Assembly (NCBI GenBank): GCA_025642065.1
Contig: JAODUP010000032.1
Span: 1,280,001 to 1,344,000, forward strand
DNA length: 64,000 bases
Source: Paralvinella palmiformis
Lineage: Eukaryota > Annelida > Polychaeta > Terebellida > Alvinellidae
Direction of reading: 5' to 3'
The notes beneath the pieces are model-generated. The model saw only the letters and a program-made list of their open reading frames with translations, searched no databases and was not told the origin of the DNA. Shown one piece after another: positions 47,336 through 59,021 of this stretch (positions are counted from its first letter, which is position 1; every line of letters starts with the position of its first letter). The position numbers and the translations under genes were made by a program.

Positions 47336-49151
47336 GAGGGGCGTTACTCTTGCCGCGCCATGTTGAATTTTGAACCAGTGGCGCCTCAAGCGACCGGAGG
47401 TATTTCTCCAATAAACAAAAGCTCTCTGGTTGTCCACGTGTGATCGTGTACATGTGCGCGTGGTTGAAATGAATTGCCAATACTAGTACTATATGTTACA
47501 TGGTCACATACTCTTTTATTAATTAACACTTTAATTGTGCATACATGATATCGAGGAAAAAAAACAAGCTCTGAAACTGTAAATAAAGAATTAAGTGATT
47601 TCACAGCCCAGTCACTTAATTCATAGCCTACAATTTGCGATCATCTGACAGCTGATCAGAAAATAATTGAACGTGGTTTAGGTTATTTCACAACTTTGTG
47701 TGAGGAAGGCATGTATTTTAGTTTTTTTAATGAAAACAATTAGGTACATATGAGGTAAATGCATACAAACATACTTTCATCATGTCAGTTTATCATAGTC
47801 CATAAATTTTTATTTATTTAATGATATATACAGCTATTATAACGCAACCACAACACAATTCATTACACACTTCCCACCATATATTCATCATGTCCGTTTA
47901 TCATATATTAACTAAACAAATCATAAGTTCATTTAAAGTCTACACCTCAATAATATAGACTATGCAATATAGGTCTGCCCAGCTGAGAACAAAGAATATA
48001 CATGGAATATTAACAATGTCTATGTTTGCGTTAACATGTTAGATATAGAGAAATTAGTACTTTCCTACAATAAGCGGCATCAAATCTCTTGTGCCACGGG
48101 TTCATCTATAGTTACAATCAGTCATTTGTTATCAAATGGACAGAATAACCCAAATTGCTTCCAGCTCTAAACAACCACTACTACAAAAATATGACATTTA
48201 GTCCAGATCAGTGAACTGTTTAAAGTTAGACAGAATATACCAGAGATGTAATAGACACATGCATTGACTACTGTAACAGATAAGTCAAAATCATCTATCG
48301 CATCCAACACCAGTAAATCTGTATCCAAGAGATTGTCCTGTTTGCATGGTATCTCATCATCATAAAACTTCAAGGACTGAAACAGAACAATACCTTGTAA
48401 AATAATGACTTGAACCAAGTGCATGTACAATGTGTAAATACATGTTTTCCTTTTTTTCAAGTTGGTTAAATAATTTGATTTGATATGCATTTAAGTTATG
48501 AAAAGAAGTATACCAATTAAAGCACATGAGCTAAACATTCAGGTGCTAATTCAGGTGCTGGTAATCATTTTTGGTTAATTTTATAATACCAATTTTCACC
48601 ATTAATATTTATAAATATTAATTACCATCACAGCTGGCCCTGTCTCCTGTATAGGTCTCCTATCTGTGAAATACATTCCTCTTTGATTTCAGAGGACAAA
48701 TGCGGTGGATTTGGTACATAAAAATAGTTGGACTAGCATTCTAGATAAGTTTATCTCTTGTCTGGTTCATTAATTCCGCCCATAACTGTGTAACATCTTC
48801 AATGGCTCCAGTACATGTAACTGTAAGCTTATGCATATATTACATACCCATTTTGTGACTAATAGGTTTGATATTGTTCAATAAAATTTAATAAGATTTT
48901 GTCTAAAACAAATATAGATCTAGATAGATCTTGCTTGGGCCATGTCAAGTAGCTTTCATTTCCTTTCGGGAATGTCTTTATTGGTGCATACTTTTCTTGT
49001 TATTGCAGCCGAAAGCGGCGCAGAATGAACCAGTGCCATCAGGCGCCATGTTAACGAAGGGAGCTGTCCGTGACAATCTACTCCCGGCCGCTAGGGCCGC
49101 CATTTTGAATTCAAAATGGCGTCCTATGTTAAAACGCGAAGTAAAACGTCT
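47336..49151. mobile_element. Long-TIR DNA element, copy 1
   Basis: The left end (GAGGGGCGTTACTCTTG...GCGCCATGTTGAATTTT) and the reverse complement of the right end (GACGTTTTACTTCGCG...GCCATTTTGAATTCAAA) match imperfectly over about 50 bp. Left and right flanks recur in the same order at 53031-54054. The interior between about 47700 and 48880 is absent from the second copy and holds an exon-like minus-strand frame. No clear target duplication. Confidence 0.7.
48190..48385 (-). pseudogene. Transposase-like C-terminal exon remnant inside the long-TIR element (uncertain)
   Basis: After an acceptor-like TCTGTTTCAG the minus strand reads SLKFYDDEIPCKQDNLLDTD, LLVLDAIDDFDLSVTVVNA, CVYYISGIFCLTLNS. 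The 'VYYISG' hydrophobic block is reminiscent of the C-terminal region of hAT/THAP-type transposases (VxYIAGYV). It is only found in the longer of the two element copies, so it may be what is left of the autonomous element's gene. Confidence 0.3.
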
Positions 49152-49731
49152 TGTTATATATAAATAATCTTTGATATTGCGGCGGACGAAGATTGAACTC
49201 TGACCTCCCCTATATCATTGCCAAGCGTCATTTATTTCATGCCCTAATTCAATCGGTCCTCAGAGAAGCAGTTCTGTAGTATACAGTGTCTTGTAAAAGT
49301 GTTAAACAGTGTTAGTCTGTTGTTATTATAATAAATTAAAAACAAGAACGATCGGATAACTCCCCATTAGTATAATAGGTGTATATGTTTAGTTACTAAA
49401 ACAAATAAACAAACAAACAAACACTGTCACCACACAGTCAGCTTCGTGATAGTTGAATCCCAACACTCATCATCATAACTGTCACTATAGTAAGATAAAC
49501 TGTGAACAGTGTCGCTATTAATAGTATCATTTCACGAGAAAAGGGGGCTTCAAAAGTGTCAGTTTTTGTCATTTGCTCAATATAATAAGCTTCTTTTCGG
49601 CATACATTGCTAACAACAGAGTCAAATTTTGCTCTTTATGACCGAACATCGGTCTATCGCCAAAGATTAATGCATATCTTCTGCACAACAACGTGTTGTT
49701 TGTTTGTCAGTTTGTTTGTTTATATTTATTC

Positions 49732-49801
<70 letters not shown>

Positions 49802-50480
49802 TAAATAAAATTAATGGCGCTGATGCAGGTATTACATTTTCATATAAATAGAAACTAATGCAAATAATATTTAAATTAATATCTAAATATACAGATCATA
49901 TTCAGAAATATTTAAGCATGAATTACAAAAGGAAATTTAAAATAAATAGCCCATGGGACCTCTCTCAACATAAATAATGGATCCCACCATCACCACGGGG
50001 GGGGGGGGGCAATCGGGATCTATCGGGCCCATGGACTAAAATCAACTTCACGATTAACTTGTTATAATATGAATCATAACACCCACTATAAGTATGGATT
50101 AAACGTAAAATTAGAAGAAATCAAAACTCAGACATCTACGCTACGATATATTTCAATCACAATACTACGAATATGATCTATTAATGTGCTGCTATATGAA
50201 GAACACGTAATGGATCGAACAAATCGATCAAGAAAGATTTAATTAAGGTTGAAAATATAAATTACGTTATCTTTCAGTAAAATTAAAATAATAGAATAAA
50301 CTATGATCAGTAATGATGTGAAAGTACTGATAGAACAAAACTCAACTTAAGAGGAGAGGAAATAACAATAGGGAATATTTTATCTTATCAAATATCATCT
50401 TATCAAATGATAACAGATGCCAGTTACATCTAAATATATCTATATAAAGATGATATATCGTCTGAAATTATCCCATTTGA
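49152..50480. other. Gene-free stretch with (AT)n array
   Basis: (AT)n at 49734-49799 and a poly-G run at 49997-50010. No gene recognised. Confidence 0.45.
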
Positions 50481-50664
50481 TGACGATTGATGTTTCACGG
50501 CCACTTTTGTGCACATGGTAGACTAAATGGGCTGAGCGACCTCCAAACGTAATGAAGCGAAGTCGAAGATGAAACACCCTTCAGATAGGCCCACGCCGAG
50601 ATTCGAACACGGATGGCAGTGATCTGTGATCCAACACGCTCACCGCTAGACCACGGAGGCGCCC
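50481..50664 (-). mobile_element. tRNA-derived SINE, B family, copy 7
   Basis: Minus strand: GGGCGCCTCCGTGGTCTAGC head, B box GTGTTCGAATCTCGG, end GTGGCCGTGAAACATCAATC. It has a one-base insertion in the D-loop region relative to copy 6. Confidence 0.9.
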
Positions 50665-51295
50665 TCGTCCCATTTGAAAATAGTACTTCTACGTGTGATT
50701 ATTTTGAGCCAACATAAATGTTCTTCATACTGACGTATTTTATATCAATGTGAACTACTTCGGTCTTGTTTCCTACTGTCATTATTCAGGTGTTAATGTG
50801 TGAATTACAAGTGATTAAATATGCTTTTCATTTTACTAATAAAGTGTTCCACTGCTCCGAAGATATGACCCTAATTACACTCCTATATTTGAAAATAAAG
50901 GCTATGTTACTATATCAACAAAATATATTCTCATATATTTATTTATCAATATTTGAAAACAACAGGACCTTTTATTGGTACTTTTATTGTGCGAAATGCT
51001 AAAACACTACGTACAGAAATTGAATAACAAAATAATAGCTTACGAAGCACAAATTTTACTGATGCATTCCTATCACTTCTTTGATTTCCATTACAAGCTA
51101 ATTTCTGATAAATTTAAGAAAATTAAATAATTTTACACAACATGAGTTAATTAGGCATAATTGGACAGTTTCATGTTAATATTGTAGAATTTATTTTGGT
51201 CTTGATGAATTTGTATTATATAAATTGAACTTATTTTATAACATGTAAATGAGTTGGAGTTTTGGTAAATTAGTCTCATTACCTTTATCATTATA

Positions 51296-51296
<1 letters not shown>
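50665..51296. other. Unassigned AT-rich stretch
   Basis: One ORF (50766-51002) without recognisable features; nothing else. Confidence 0.4.

Positions 51297-51338
<42 letters not shown>
51297..51338. repeat. (AT)n microsatellite
   Basis: About 40 bp of alternating TA. Confidence 0.95.
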
Positions 51339-51341
<3 letters not shown>

Positions 51342-51617
51342 AGAACATATACTTGTGTATGTAAGTATTGTACCCATATATTAATTCAGATGTATAAACT
51401 ACAGCAAGCCAAAATATAATTATTACTGTTTATAATACTATTTTTGTGTGCTCCTTTTTAATATTTATTATGACAATTTTAACTAATTTAATTTACTATC
51501 TATATACATGTATATGGGAATTTAGTTTTCTATATATTCTTTGTCTCCTTCATTTGAAAACCCACTATGTTTAACAGAGCTACGACAAACAAACCTATCA
51601 TTTAAAATCTCTCTTTA

Positions 51618-51748
51618 CCACTCACTCACTCACTCACTCACTCACTCACTCACTCACTCACTCACTCACTCACTCACTCACTCACTCACTCACTCACTCA
51701 CTCACTCACTCACTCACTCACTCACTCACTCACTCACTCACTCACTCA

Positions 51749-51831
<83 letters not shown>
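51618..51831. repeat. (CACT)n-(AT)n-(GA)n compound array
   Basis: About 130 bp of CACT tetramers, then about 40 bp of TA, then about 40 bp of GA. The CACT part is almost free of interruptions, unlike the array in the KYNU intron. Confidence 0.97.
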
Positions 51832-51834
<3 letters not shown>

Positions 51835-52344
51835 GGTCTCCTAATTATACAGCCAGGTAGCAGCACATTACGGTTGTTATAGAATCTAGCAGGAGGGTAA
51901 GTAATTGGAATCATTCGCCAAATAACGGCACGGAGCTTATATCACTGACCTAGAAGAAAACTAGACCTGTATTACGATGTAATGAAGTCTCTCAGCGCAC
52001 AAAGCTGAATACGGCCTATTATTGTGATGTGTCCATTATAATTTTGTCTGTGCAGAGACTCTGTATTAGTCCTGTCCTATTAAATGCCATCAAATATGTA
52101 AATTTATGTAAGTTCGTAGATCTAGCCTAATTGGGATAATACGCCAGAGATAGGAGGGGGTTGTATATTCCTTTGCTATTATTTTCACGCCCACGGCTTA
52201 TGCAACCAACGACACAACAAGAACTCACCATGTTTATAAACCTGATAATTCCTTTTTGCCCCTACTGGAAGTTGGGACTTGGTTGCCATTCAATCGGCGG
52301 CCGTGTTCGGTCTAGTTTTCTTTCAGGTCAGTGGCTGATAAAGT

Positions 52345-53001
52345 TTAAGCTGAGATTCCACATACGCGGCATGCCAATACGGCAAAATGGAACAGCATGT
52401 AAACAGACGTGCTCGATTGCATATGTCCGGATGCGGCATGCGATTTGTCCTGCGGCTGCGTACCGATGCGGATACGGCAAACTGAATCGCTCCATGTAGC
52501 GATTCGTACGGCAAAAAATAAAAACCGGACGGGGGAGTCCAGAATATGACGTCAGGACGTCAGGGGCAGGTGTTTCCCGAACAATTTGGCCTGATTTTAG
52601 ATTATCTGGTCAACCTGAAGTATTGTTCGAATTTCTCCACATCAAATTGTAGTTCAAAACTTCGGCATTTTTGCTGAATAAGCATTGTAAGGCTGTAACG
52701 ACAGGAAATTTTTTAATAATAATTTTAGAAGAATTTTTTTTTGAATTTAGATCTATTATGTGTAAAATCTGTTTTGGAGGAGTAACTGACCCCCCCCCCC
52801 CTCTACACAAACACACACCTGTTTTGTTTTTGCTATCTGTATTTCTGTTGTATTGCCATATTATTAGCATGACAGACTGAAAACGCATGTGAACGCACGT
52901 ACATATGGAATCACACAAATCGCATGCTGGATACCGCATGCCGCATCACGCACACCGCATCACGCATGCCGCATACCGCGTATATGGAATCTAAGCCTTA
53001 A
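52345..53001. mobile_element. TTAA element with GATTCCAYATACGCGG ends
   Basis: 657 bp between TTAA sites. Left TTAAGCTGAGATTCCACATA continuing CGCGGCATGC; reverse complement of right TTAAGGCTTAGATTCCATAT continuing ACGCGGTATGC, a TIR of about 30 bp. Near the right end the word CCGCATCACGCA is repeated. No ORF. A partial copy with an unusual junction lies at 18349-18760. TTAA target use suggests a piggyBac relative. Confidence 0.8.
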
Positions 53002-53030
53002 TTCGATTATTTTTTTAACGCTCACATATA

Positions 53031-54054
53031 GAGGTGTTACTCTTGAAGCGCCACTTTGGATTTTGAATCAGTAGCGCACCTATAGCGGACGGGTGTGCTT
53101 CTCAGATAATCAAAAGCTCTCTGGTTGTACACATGTGATTGTGTAGAGGTGTGCCGCGTGGTTGAAATGAATTGCCAATACTGGTAATATATGTTATTAC
53201 ATCAGCACCTATACTCTCTTACTAATTAACGCTAATCGTGCACACATGATATTGATATAACAAAGCTGTGAAACTGTAAATAAAGAAGTCATTTCACAGC
53301 CCGGTCACTTGACAGCCTACAGTTTGCGATAACTTCACAGCCGATCAGAAACAATTGAACGTGGTTTAGTTCATTTCACGGCCTATTTTCTTTCGTGCGT
53401 GAAAGGTGTAGTTTTCAAAAGTTTTAAAAATAAAACTTTCGTAATTAATAACCCATCTTTTACTTCTGCCAATAACAAAAATGAATGTTTCTACCACTAT
53501 GTGAAGTATTTAAAAATAAAGTACTACTTTCTTACGTCTAAAAATAAATATGTATGCAGGTGATCTGATTAGAGTGATGTCATTTTATACGTCCAATTAT
53601 ATTATTAACAATAACAAAATAAAATGTAGCCTCTCCCCTATATATGTGATGAATAGGCTGATATTGTTCAATAAAATTTAATAATATTTTGTCTGAAATA
53701 AATATAGATCTAGTTAGAGCTTAATTCGGTCTAATGCTTGGGTCATGTCAAGTGTGGGGGGGGGGGTGTACTGGAAATTGTTGTGCTTATTTTAAAAATT
53801 TCCTTTATTTTAAAAAGCTAGATCATATCTCATTTACACTACCTTTCTTTTTCTTGCGAGAAACGAAATGAAATGTGTTTCTTTGTGTATGCCTTTCCGG
53901 TTACTGTAGTGGAAAGCGGCGCAGATTGAAACACTGGCCTCGAAAGCCATGTACCTAAGGCAGCTGTCCGTGACAAGCTGCCTCCAGCCACTGGGATCGC
54001 TGCGCTCTTTGAATTCAAAATGGCGCCCCATGTTAGAACGTCAAGTAACACGTC
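53031..54054. mobile_element. Long-TIR DNA element, copy 2
   Basis: The left end GAGGTGTTACTCTTGAAGCG and the reverse complement of the right end GACGTGTTACTTGACG are inverted repeats, each followed by GCGCCA.TTTGAATT words. Shared with copy 1: 'gaaatgaattgccaatact', 'gaacgtggttta', 'caataaaatttaataa', 'gctgtccgtgacaa'. It starts only 30 bp right of the TTAA element. Confidence 0.75.
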
Positions 54055-54427
54055 TTGTTATAAACAGTCTTTGACAGTACCACAGTAAATATAAATCCAT
54101 GTTCAGCTAAATTGCAGATTACTTGACTATATATTCACCCATTCGCAAGATAGTAATGGTGTGGTTTCGTAATAGTAATATTCGTCAGATATGTGTACTT
54201 TACGATGGTCAGAGTAATTCGCCAGATGGCCTAATGGTGAAATAGATATAGGGTCATTCCAAAGATGGCATGGCGAACTGTTCTCATAACAACACTCATC
54301 AGATAGCGGGGCCATTCTTCTACTGTAAGCATATCTCCAATTAAAATTAAATTAATTATTTGGTGGCCAATACCCATTTCATATTTTTTAGCATAAATTA
54401 TTTTATTACCAGTATTAGACGTTCTAT

Positions 54428-54570
54428 TGAGCTCCGGTGATCTGGCGGTTAAGTACGTTGCATTTTGTGCTAAAGGATCGATTTGGTCTAAAAGCCAAGG
54501 ATCAAAGGTCAACAGATCCCGTCAAAAGGTCTAAAGCCTTTTCATAGATTAATTTCTCGACTCACGACAT
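54428..54570 (+). mobile_element. tRNA-derived SINE, A family, head part (diverged)
   Basis: Plus strand: GAGCTCCGGTGATCTGGCGG then TTAAG (A box), 'cttttcatagattaatttct' and 'gactcacgacatcat', matching the head half of copies 2 and 3. The B box is poorly kept. Confidence 0.65.
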
Positions 54571-55312
54571 CATAGGTGTATAAATGACGGTGTCATCTTC
54601 ATTAAATTAGTTTTAAAATGAGTCGGGTAATAGAGTCTGGCATGGACCATCCTCGAGATATTACGGTTCTGAGTGGTGGAAGAGGAGATATGAACACCGA
54701 CTTGGTAAAAAGGGACCACACTAGAAATAAGTGCTCACAATCTCGTGTGTTATCACTGTTCCACGATTACAGACCATGTTGTGTCATGATCATAGATCAT
54801 GAAACGAAATACATAAATAAATAATTCAATATTTATTATCTTAAATGAAGTATTTAGGGGTAGAAATGTCATAATAAGTTCACGTCGAACTCCCTGCCAT
54901 ATGGGTGCTTAACTATACAAAAGAATAAAGTAATGTTCATTGGTTGTACACAGAGAGCTAATACTGACCATACAAATATTTGCCACTCGGTTTAGAGCGC
55001 ACGTACGTACGTACGCACGCACATACACGTTGATGATAACAATGTTATAGGAATGTTATGCAACTATTCATCAGAGAGTAGAGGTAACTGTCTTGTAGTT
55101 ACAATGACACTCATCTGGTTGAAGCACTATGGTTCAATTTTAAACACAGATTCGGGATCTGTTTAGGCTGTGGATTATCAGACGAATAGTTGGGCTAATA
55201 AGATACGATGTTAATGCACAATTTTACATTATGATATTTGTCACCGTGTGAAACGTAATGATTTGCAGTTGTCATTATGGCCTTTTTTTAAATCACTCTC
55301 CTTTAACCAGTT
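54571..55312. other. Unassigned stretch
   Basis: One ORF (54618-54824, MSRVIESGMDHPRDITVLSG...) without recognisable family. A (ACGT)n tract at about 55002-55015. Confidence 0.4.
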
Positions 55313-55385
55313 GGTTCGGTAGCTCAGGTGGCAGAGCGTTAGTCTACATATTCAAAGGTCGGCGGTTCGCGTCCTAATCAGGGCA
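55313..55385 (+). mobile_element. tRNA-like sequence (SINE head or tRNA pseudogene)
   Basis: A box TAGCTCAGGTGGCAGAGC and B box GGCGGTTCGCGTCC at normal tRNA spacing, but the 5' GGTTCGG has no matching acceptor strand at the 3' side and the T stem is poorly paired, so a working tRNA is unlikely. Confidence 0.6.
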
Positions 55386-55389
55386 ATTT

Positions 55390-56086
55390 TGTGTTTTAAC
55401 TGTTGTCACCGCAATGTCTTTGGAGAAGGTCATGATCAGAAATGTCACTTGTCAACGATGAACCTTTGTCAGAAATTTCAAACTAATTTTGACGAAATTA
55501 ACGATAGCGATCTATTTGGGGTCACATAGTAAGTTAACTGTTGTTCATTAATGTTTGTAGAAGTTATTTGAAGTATCTATGTGCCTCAGGCTAATAGAAC
55601 TCCCCACATATTCCTGTTTGAATTGTACCCGCCAACTTTGTCGATTTGTTAAGTCAACATCAATTTGGCACGTATTCACTGATGATGTTGTGGTGTTCAT
55701 TTGTTTTCGTCGGTTGAGCACGTATGTTGTCGACTGTACATGGGGTGGCCTTGTCGGGCCTGGCTGTGCGTGCGGTGTTCGTGGTCGTGTTTTGGTTGTA
55801 TTATGACTAATATATTTGTTAATTATGTAATTACGTACATGCAAGTAAATGCTGGTCTATTTCTATTTCCTTATAGTTTTGGACCAGCAGCGAGTTGATA
55901 TCGAAGTAGATAATCTTCAACGTTCATGTAGTAACACCTAACGTCACGAATGTTTGAAAGCCGTGTCAATAAACTCTGTGTTAACCAAACTGTGAGAATT
56001 GTTATAGAGTGAATCGAAAGTAAACGCTAATTCCTGTAAATGCAATCTTATGTGAAATAACGGGGTTGCGATTACACACGATATTA

Positions 56087-56090
<4 letters not shown>
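55390..56090. other. Unassigned stretch
   Basis: Overlapping ORFs on both strands at 55548-55898 without recognisable motifs; the sequence TGTTGTCGACTGTACATGGG is not low-complexity but no family is evident. Confidence 0.35.
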
Positions 56091-56091
<1 letters not shown>

Positions 56092-56149
<58 letters not shown>

Positions 56150-56236
56150 TATAAGAAACAACTTGGTAAAAACAAACACATCCGCATTCTGTAAAGTTCC
56201 GTCAATATCGATGTACAATAAACGTAAACAGAAAAT

Positions 56237-56282
<46 letters not shown>
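56092..56282. repeat. Two (AT)n arrays
   Basis: Alternating TA at 56092-56148 and 56239-56282, immediately before the RT remnant. Confidence 0.97.
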
Positions 56283-56283
<1 letters not shown>

Positions 56284-56289
56284 TAAATT

Positions 56290-57440
56290 ATTCACCAAAT
56301 AAAAACATGATATACGGAAAACATGGTGAACAATAAATACTCTTATAGGTAGAACAAAGGATAAAACAGGTATCTCCGAAACCTTGAAAATTAACAACAA
56401 ACAAATTAATGACCCGCAAACAATATGAATTGAATTTTGCAAATTCTTTACAAATATTGGCAAATAATATGCAAATGACACACCTTCCTCCAAATTTAAC
56501 TTAGATACATTTATGAGAAATAAATCTAAACAAAACACGTTCTTAGCACCAACCGATTCAAATGAAGTAGCCACATTAATTGAATCAATTAAACGTAAAA
56601 CAGTTCCGGACATGATGGAATAACTCCTGCATTAAGACAAAAAATATTAAATTTCATATCCAGTCACAATACAGATAAACAAATATCTATCTACCGAAAT
56701 ATTTCCTGAATCACTCAAAATAGCAAAAGTCATTCCAATATACAAATTGAAGGACAGATAATTATAAACCAATATCATTCTTACCAAGCAACTCCAAAAT
56801 ATTTGAGAAAATAACTTTTAAATGGCTGTATAATTTCTTACTTAGACAATAAATTATCTACCCAAACTAATATGGATTCCGACAAAACACTCAACCACAT
56901 AAGCAATACATGAATTTGTAGATGAAATAATAACATTATTCGAAAAGAAACAAAGTACCATTGATGCATTTCTGGACTTCTCCAATGCCTTTGATACAAT
57001 TGATCATAATATATTAATACAAAATTGAGTGGTATGGATTATGCGGAATGGCCTTGGACTGGTTCAGAAGTCACCCCAGTAATAGAAAACAATTTATCCA
57101 CGGGGTTCAGTATTAGGCCCATTACTTTTTATTGTATACACAACCAATCTTCCAAATTGTCTTATTCAATGTAAATCTATTCTATTTGCCGATGATACAA
57201 CCATTTGTTTGACTGCAAAAGATATTCCGACTATGTTTAAATCTATAAACTTTGATCTTGAATGCTTGACAGAGGTATTTCGGGTAAATAAGCTATCATT
57301 GAACTTAGAGAAAACTAACTATGCCATTTTAAAAACTGCCTCTAAGCCACTAGAGAAAAGGTTAAACAGTAAAATTGGAAACAAAGCTATTGAACGAAAA
57401 AATAACTTGATTACCAATAAGCTAATTAAACTATATTATT
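56290..57440 (+). pseudogene. Non-LTR reverse-transcriptase remnant
   Basis: Plus-strand pieces in several frames: YGFRQNTQPHKQYMNL (motif 1 region, normally GFR..HST), AFLDFSNAFDTIDHNI (motif 2), then GVQY where GVPQGS is expected, LFADDTTICL (catalytic ADD kept), and an open stretch 57209-57439 with VNKLSLNLEKTNYAIL. Many frameshifts. It is a different lineage from the other three LINE pieces, closer to CR1/jockey types with 'KLSLN..KT'. Dead copy. Confidence 0.8.
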
Positions 57441-57583
57441 AAATTGCTTAATAAATTAAATATTTTGAAACTACATGACATGTATATACTTCAGAGTGCT
57501 AAATACATGTACAATTTTTCCCACCAAACCCTCCCTGACCGAATCACACAAATCATTACATTTAATGACACTATACATGACAC

Positions 57584-57738
57584 GGTCGCCTTCGTGGTCT
57601 AACGGTAGCCTGTTGGACTACAGATCACTACCACCCGTGTTCGAATCCCGGCGTAGGCATAGCTGAAGGGTGTTTCATCGCTCGGCCCATTCAGTCTACC
57701 ACGTGCACAAAAGTGGCCGTAAAACATAAATCATCAGA
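57584..57738 (+). mobile_element. tRNA-derived SINE, B family, copy 8
   Basis: Plus strand: GTCGCCTTCGTGGTCTAACG head, B box GTGTTCGAATCCCGGCG, end GTGGCCGTAAAACATAAATC. An internal deletion removed the 'cattacctttggagg' part. Confidence 0.88.
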
Positions 57739-58254
57739 ATCATACTCATGACACCAGAAACAGAGTAAATATCGTATAGTACCACGACGTATTTAGTTAG
57801 TATCCAATAGTCTACGTCATAAAGGTCCTGAAATCTGGTACTCGATTTCTGAAGAAATTAATTCACTGAAAACTAATAAATCCTTTAGCAATCATCTAAA
57901 GAAACAACTCAATAAAGATTAATACTGTTGATGCCATCATACTGGGCCCACGACTCTCAACAACGACTGTATTAATCTTTCCAGCGTTTCTAATTCTATT
58001 AGATTAGCGGGAAACTAGTGTCTATTATTAACACCCAGAGGTAGATTTTTGATGTCACAGTTTGTAGTACGGGATTGACCAGTTTTTGTATGCTGATCAT
58101 GTGAGTGAGTTTGGTTATAAATGTAGTAGGCACTGAGATGGTGTTCATTCTAGTTGTAGACTACTCCCCCCCCCCTTGGTCAAGTTAAATTGTGCTCTAC
58201 AATAAGTATTCAACATGAGTTTGTATTTTCTACACGGACGTCTCTAATGCAGAC
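57739..58254. other. Unassigned stretch
   Basis: 57780-57920 has scraps compatible with the end of an RT ORF ('SNHLKKQL'), which may belong to the RT remnant at 56290 interrupted by the SINE. Nothing else. Confidence 0.35.
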
Positions 58255-58740
58255 ATGGAAAATGATGACGGCAACCAGGCAAGTGTGAGCTTTCTGTCTA
58301 AAGTAGAAGAGCTCATTGATAATAAGTTAGCTAGCTTTTCAGACATAAGATGTGTCCAAAAATCAGAGTTTGTTTTCAATAGAAAGGGCAACGAGAAACA
58401 ATTCTAAACTTGAGCAGACGCTGTGTAGCGTTTCAAAGCACTAGCGCGCTATTGAGACAAATATGTCCAGACCGGCTGTTGGTCATCACGCAAAGTGGGC
58501 ACGAGAGGGACTGGAAGAAGCAAGGGAGAATATGACACATAGAAACAAAATGATAAAATTGGCAGACGTGTCTGAAGCTGGTTGGATCAAAGTGTGAGAG
58601 TATGAAACGCATCAATTGGCGGAAACTTCGGAAGACGAGAAAAGAATTTTGAAGGAAGAATCACGTGAAAACAGAAAAAAAGGATGTGCAAAGAAAGAGA
58701 CAAAGACAGATCTTTTCTATATGTGGCCCTGTGTTGATTA
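58255..58740 (+). pseudogene. Gag-like N-terminal protein remnant of a retroelement
   Basis: Starts at an ATG (MENDDGNQASVSFLSKVEEL then IDNKLASFSD), breaks at 58406, and resumes in other frames with LEEARENMTHRNKMIKLAD then VSEAGWIKV and TSEDEKRILKEESRENRK. The sequence 'hRxKLIKLADxSExGW...EYE...DDEKRI..AE' is a pattern I associate with a family common in invertebrate retroelements (probably DIRS/tyrosine-recombinase types). The assignment is from memory. No RT or recombinase follows. Confidence 0.45.
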
Positions 58741-59021
58741 TAAGCAACAATTTAATTCAGTGACCCCCCCCCCTTTCTAGACAAGGCCCTGGGCCAGGAA
58801 TCGCTCAATGATGGGCTCAACTTGATTTAATATAAAGTATTTACGCAACTGTTCCCTCACCATTCGCTCATGTCTGTTCTCTGTTATTGAGACTCATTGC
58901 TTAGATCTAGGAACAGATTGTATCTGTCTTGGAAACTAATTTGTGTTCATTTTTATATTGTGGGACATTTGGCTGGCTACGTTCAAACTACATATAGAAC
59001 TATGGATCAATCCTGTAGTAT

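Noticed and set aside
54618..54824. 68-codon plus-strand gene
   Set aside because: Starts with an ATG but shows no family match, no splice context and no conservation evidence.
55313..55385. Functional tRNA gene
   Set aside because: A and B boxes are present but the acceptor and T stems do not pair; kept only as a tRNA-like element. The heads of the A and B SINEs were rejected as tRNAs for the same reason.
55548..55898. Protein-coding gene on either strand
   Set aside because: Frames on both strands overlap; the cysteine-rich plus-strand frame has no regular spacing.
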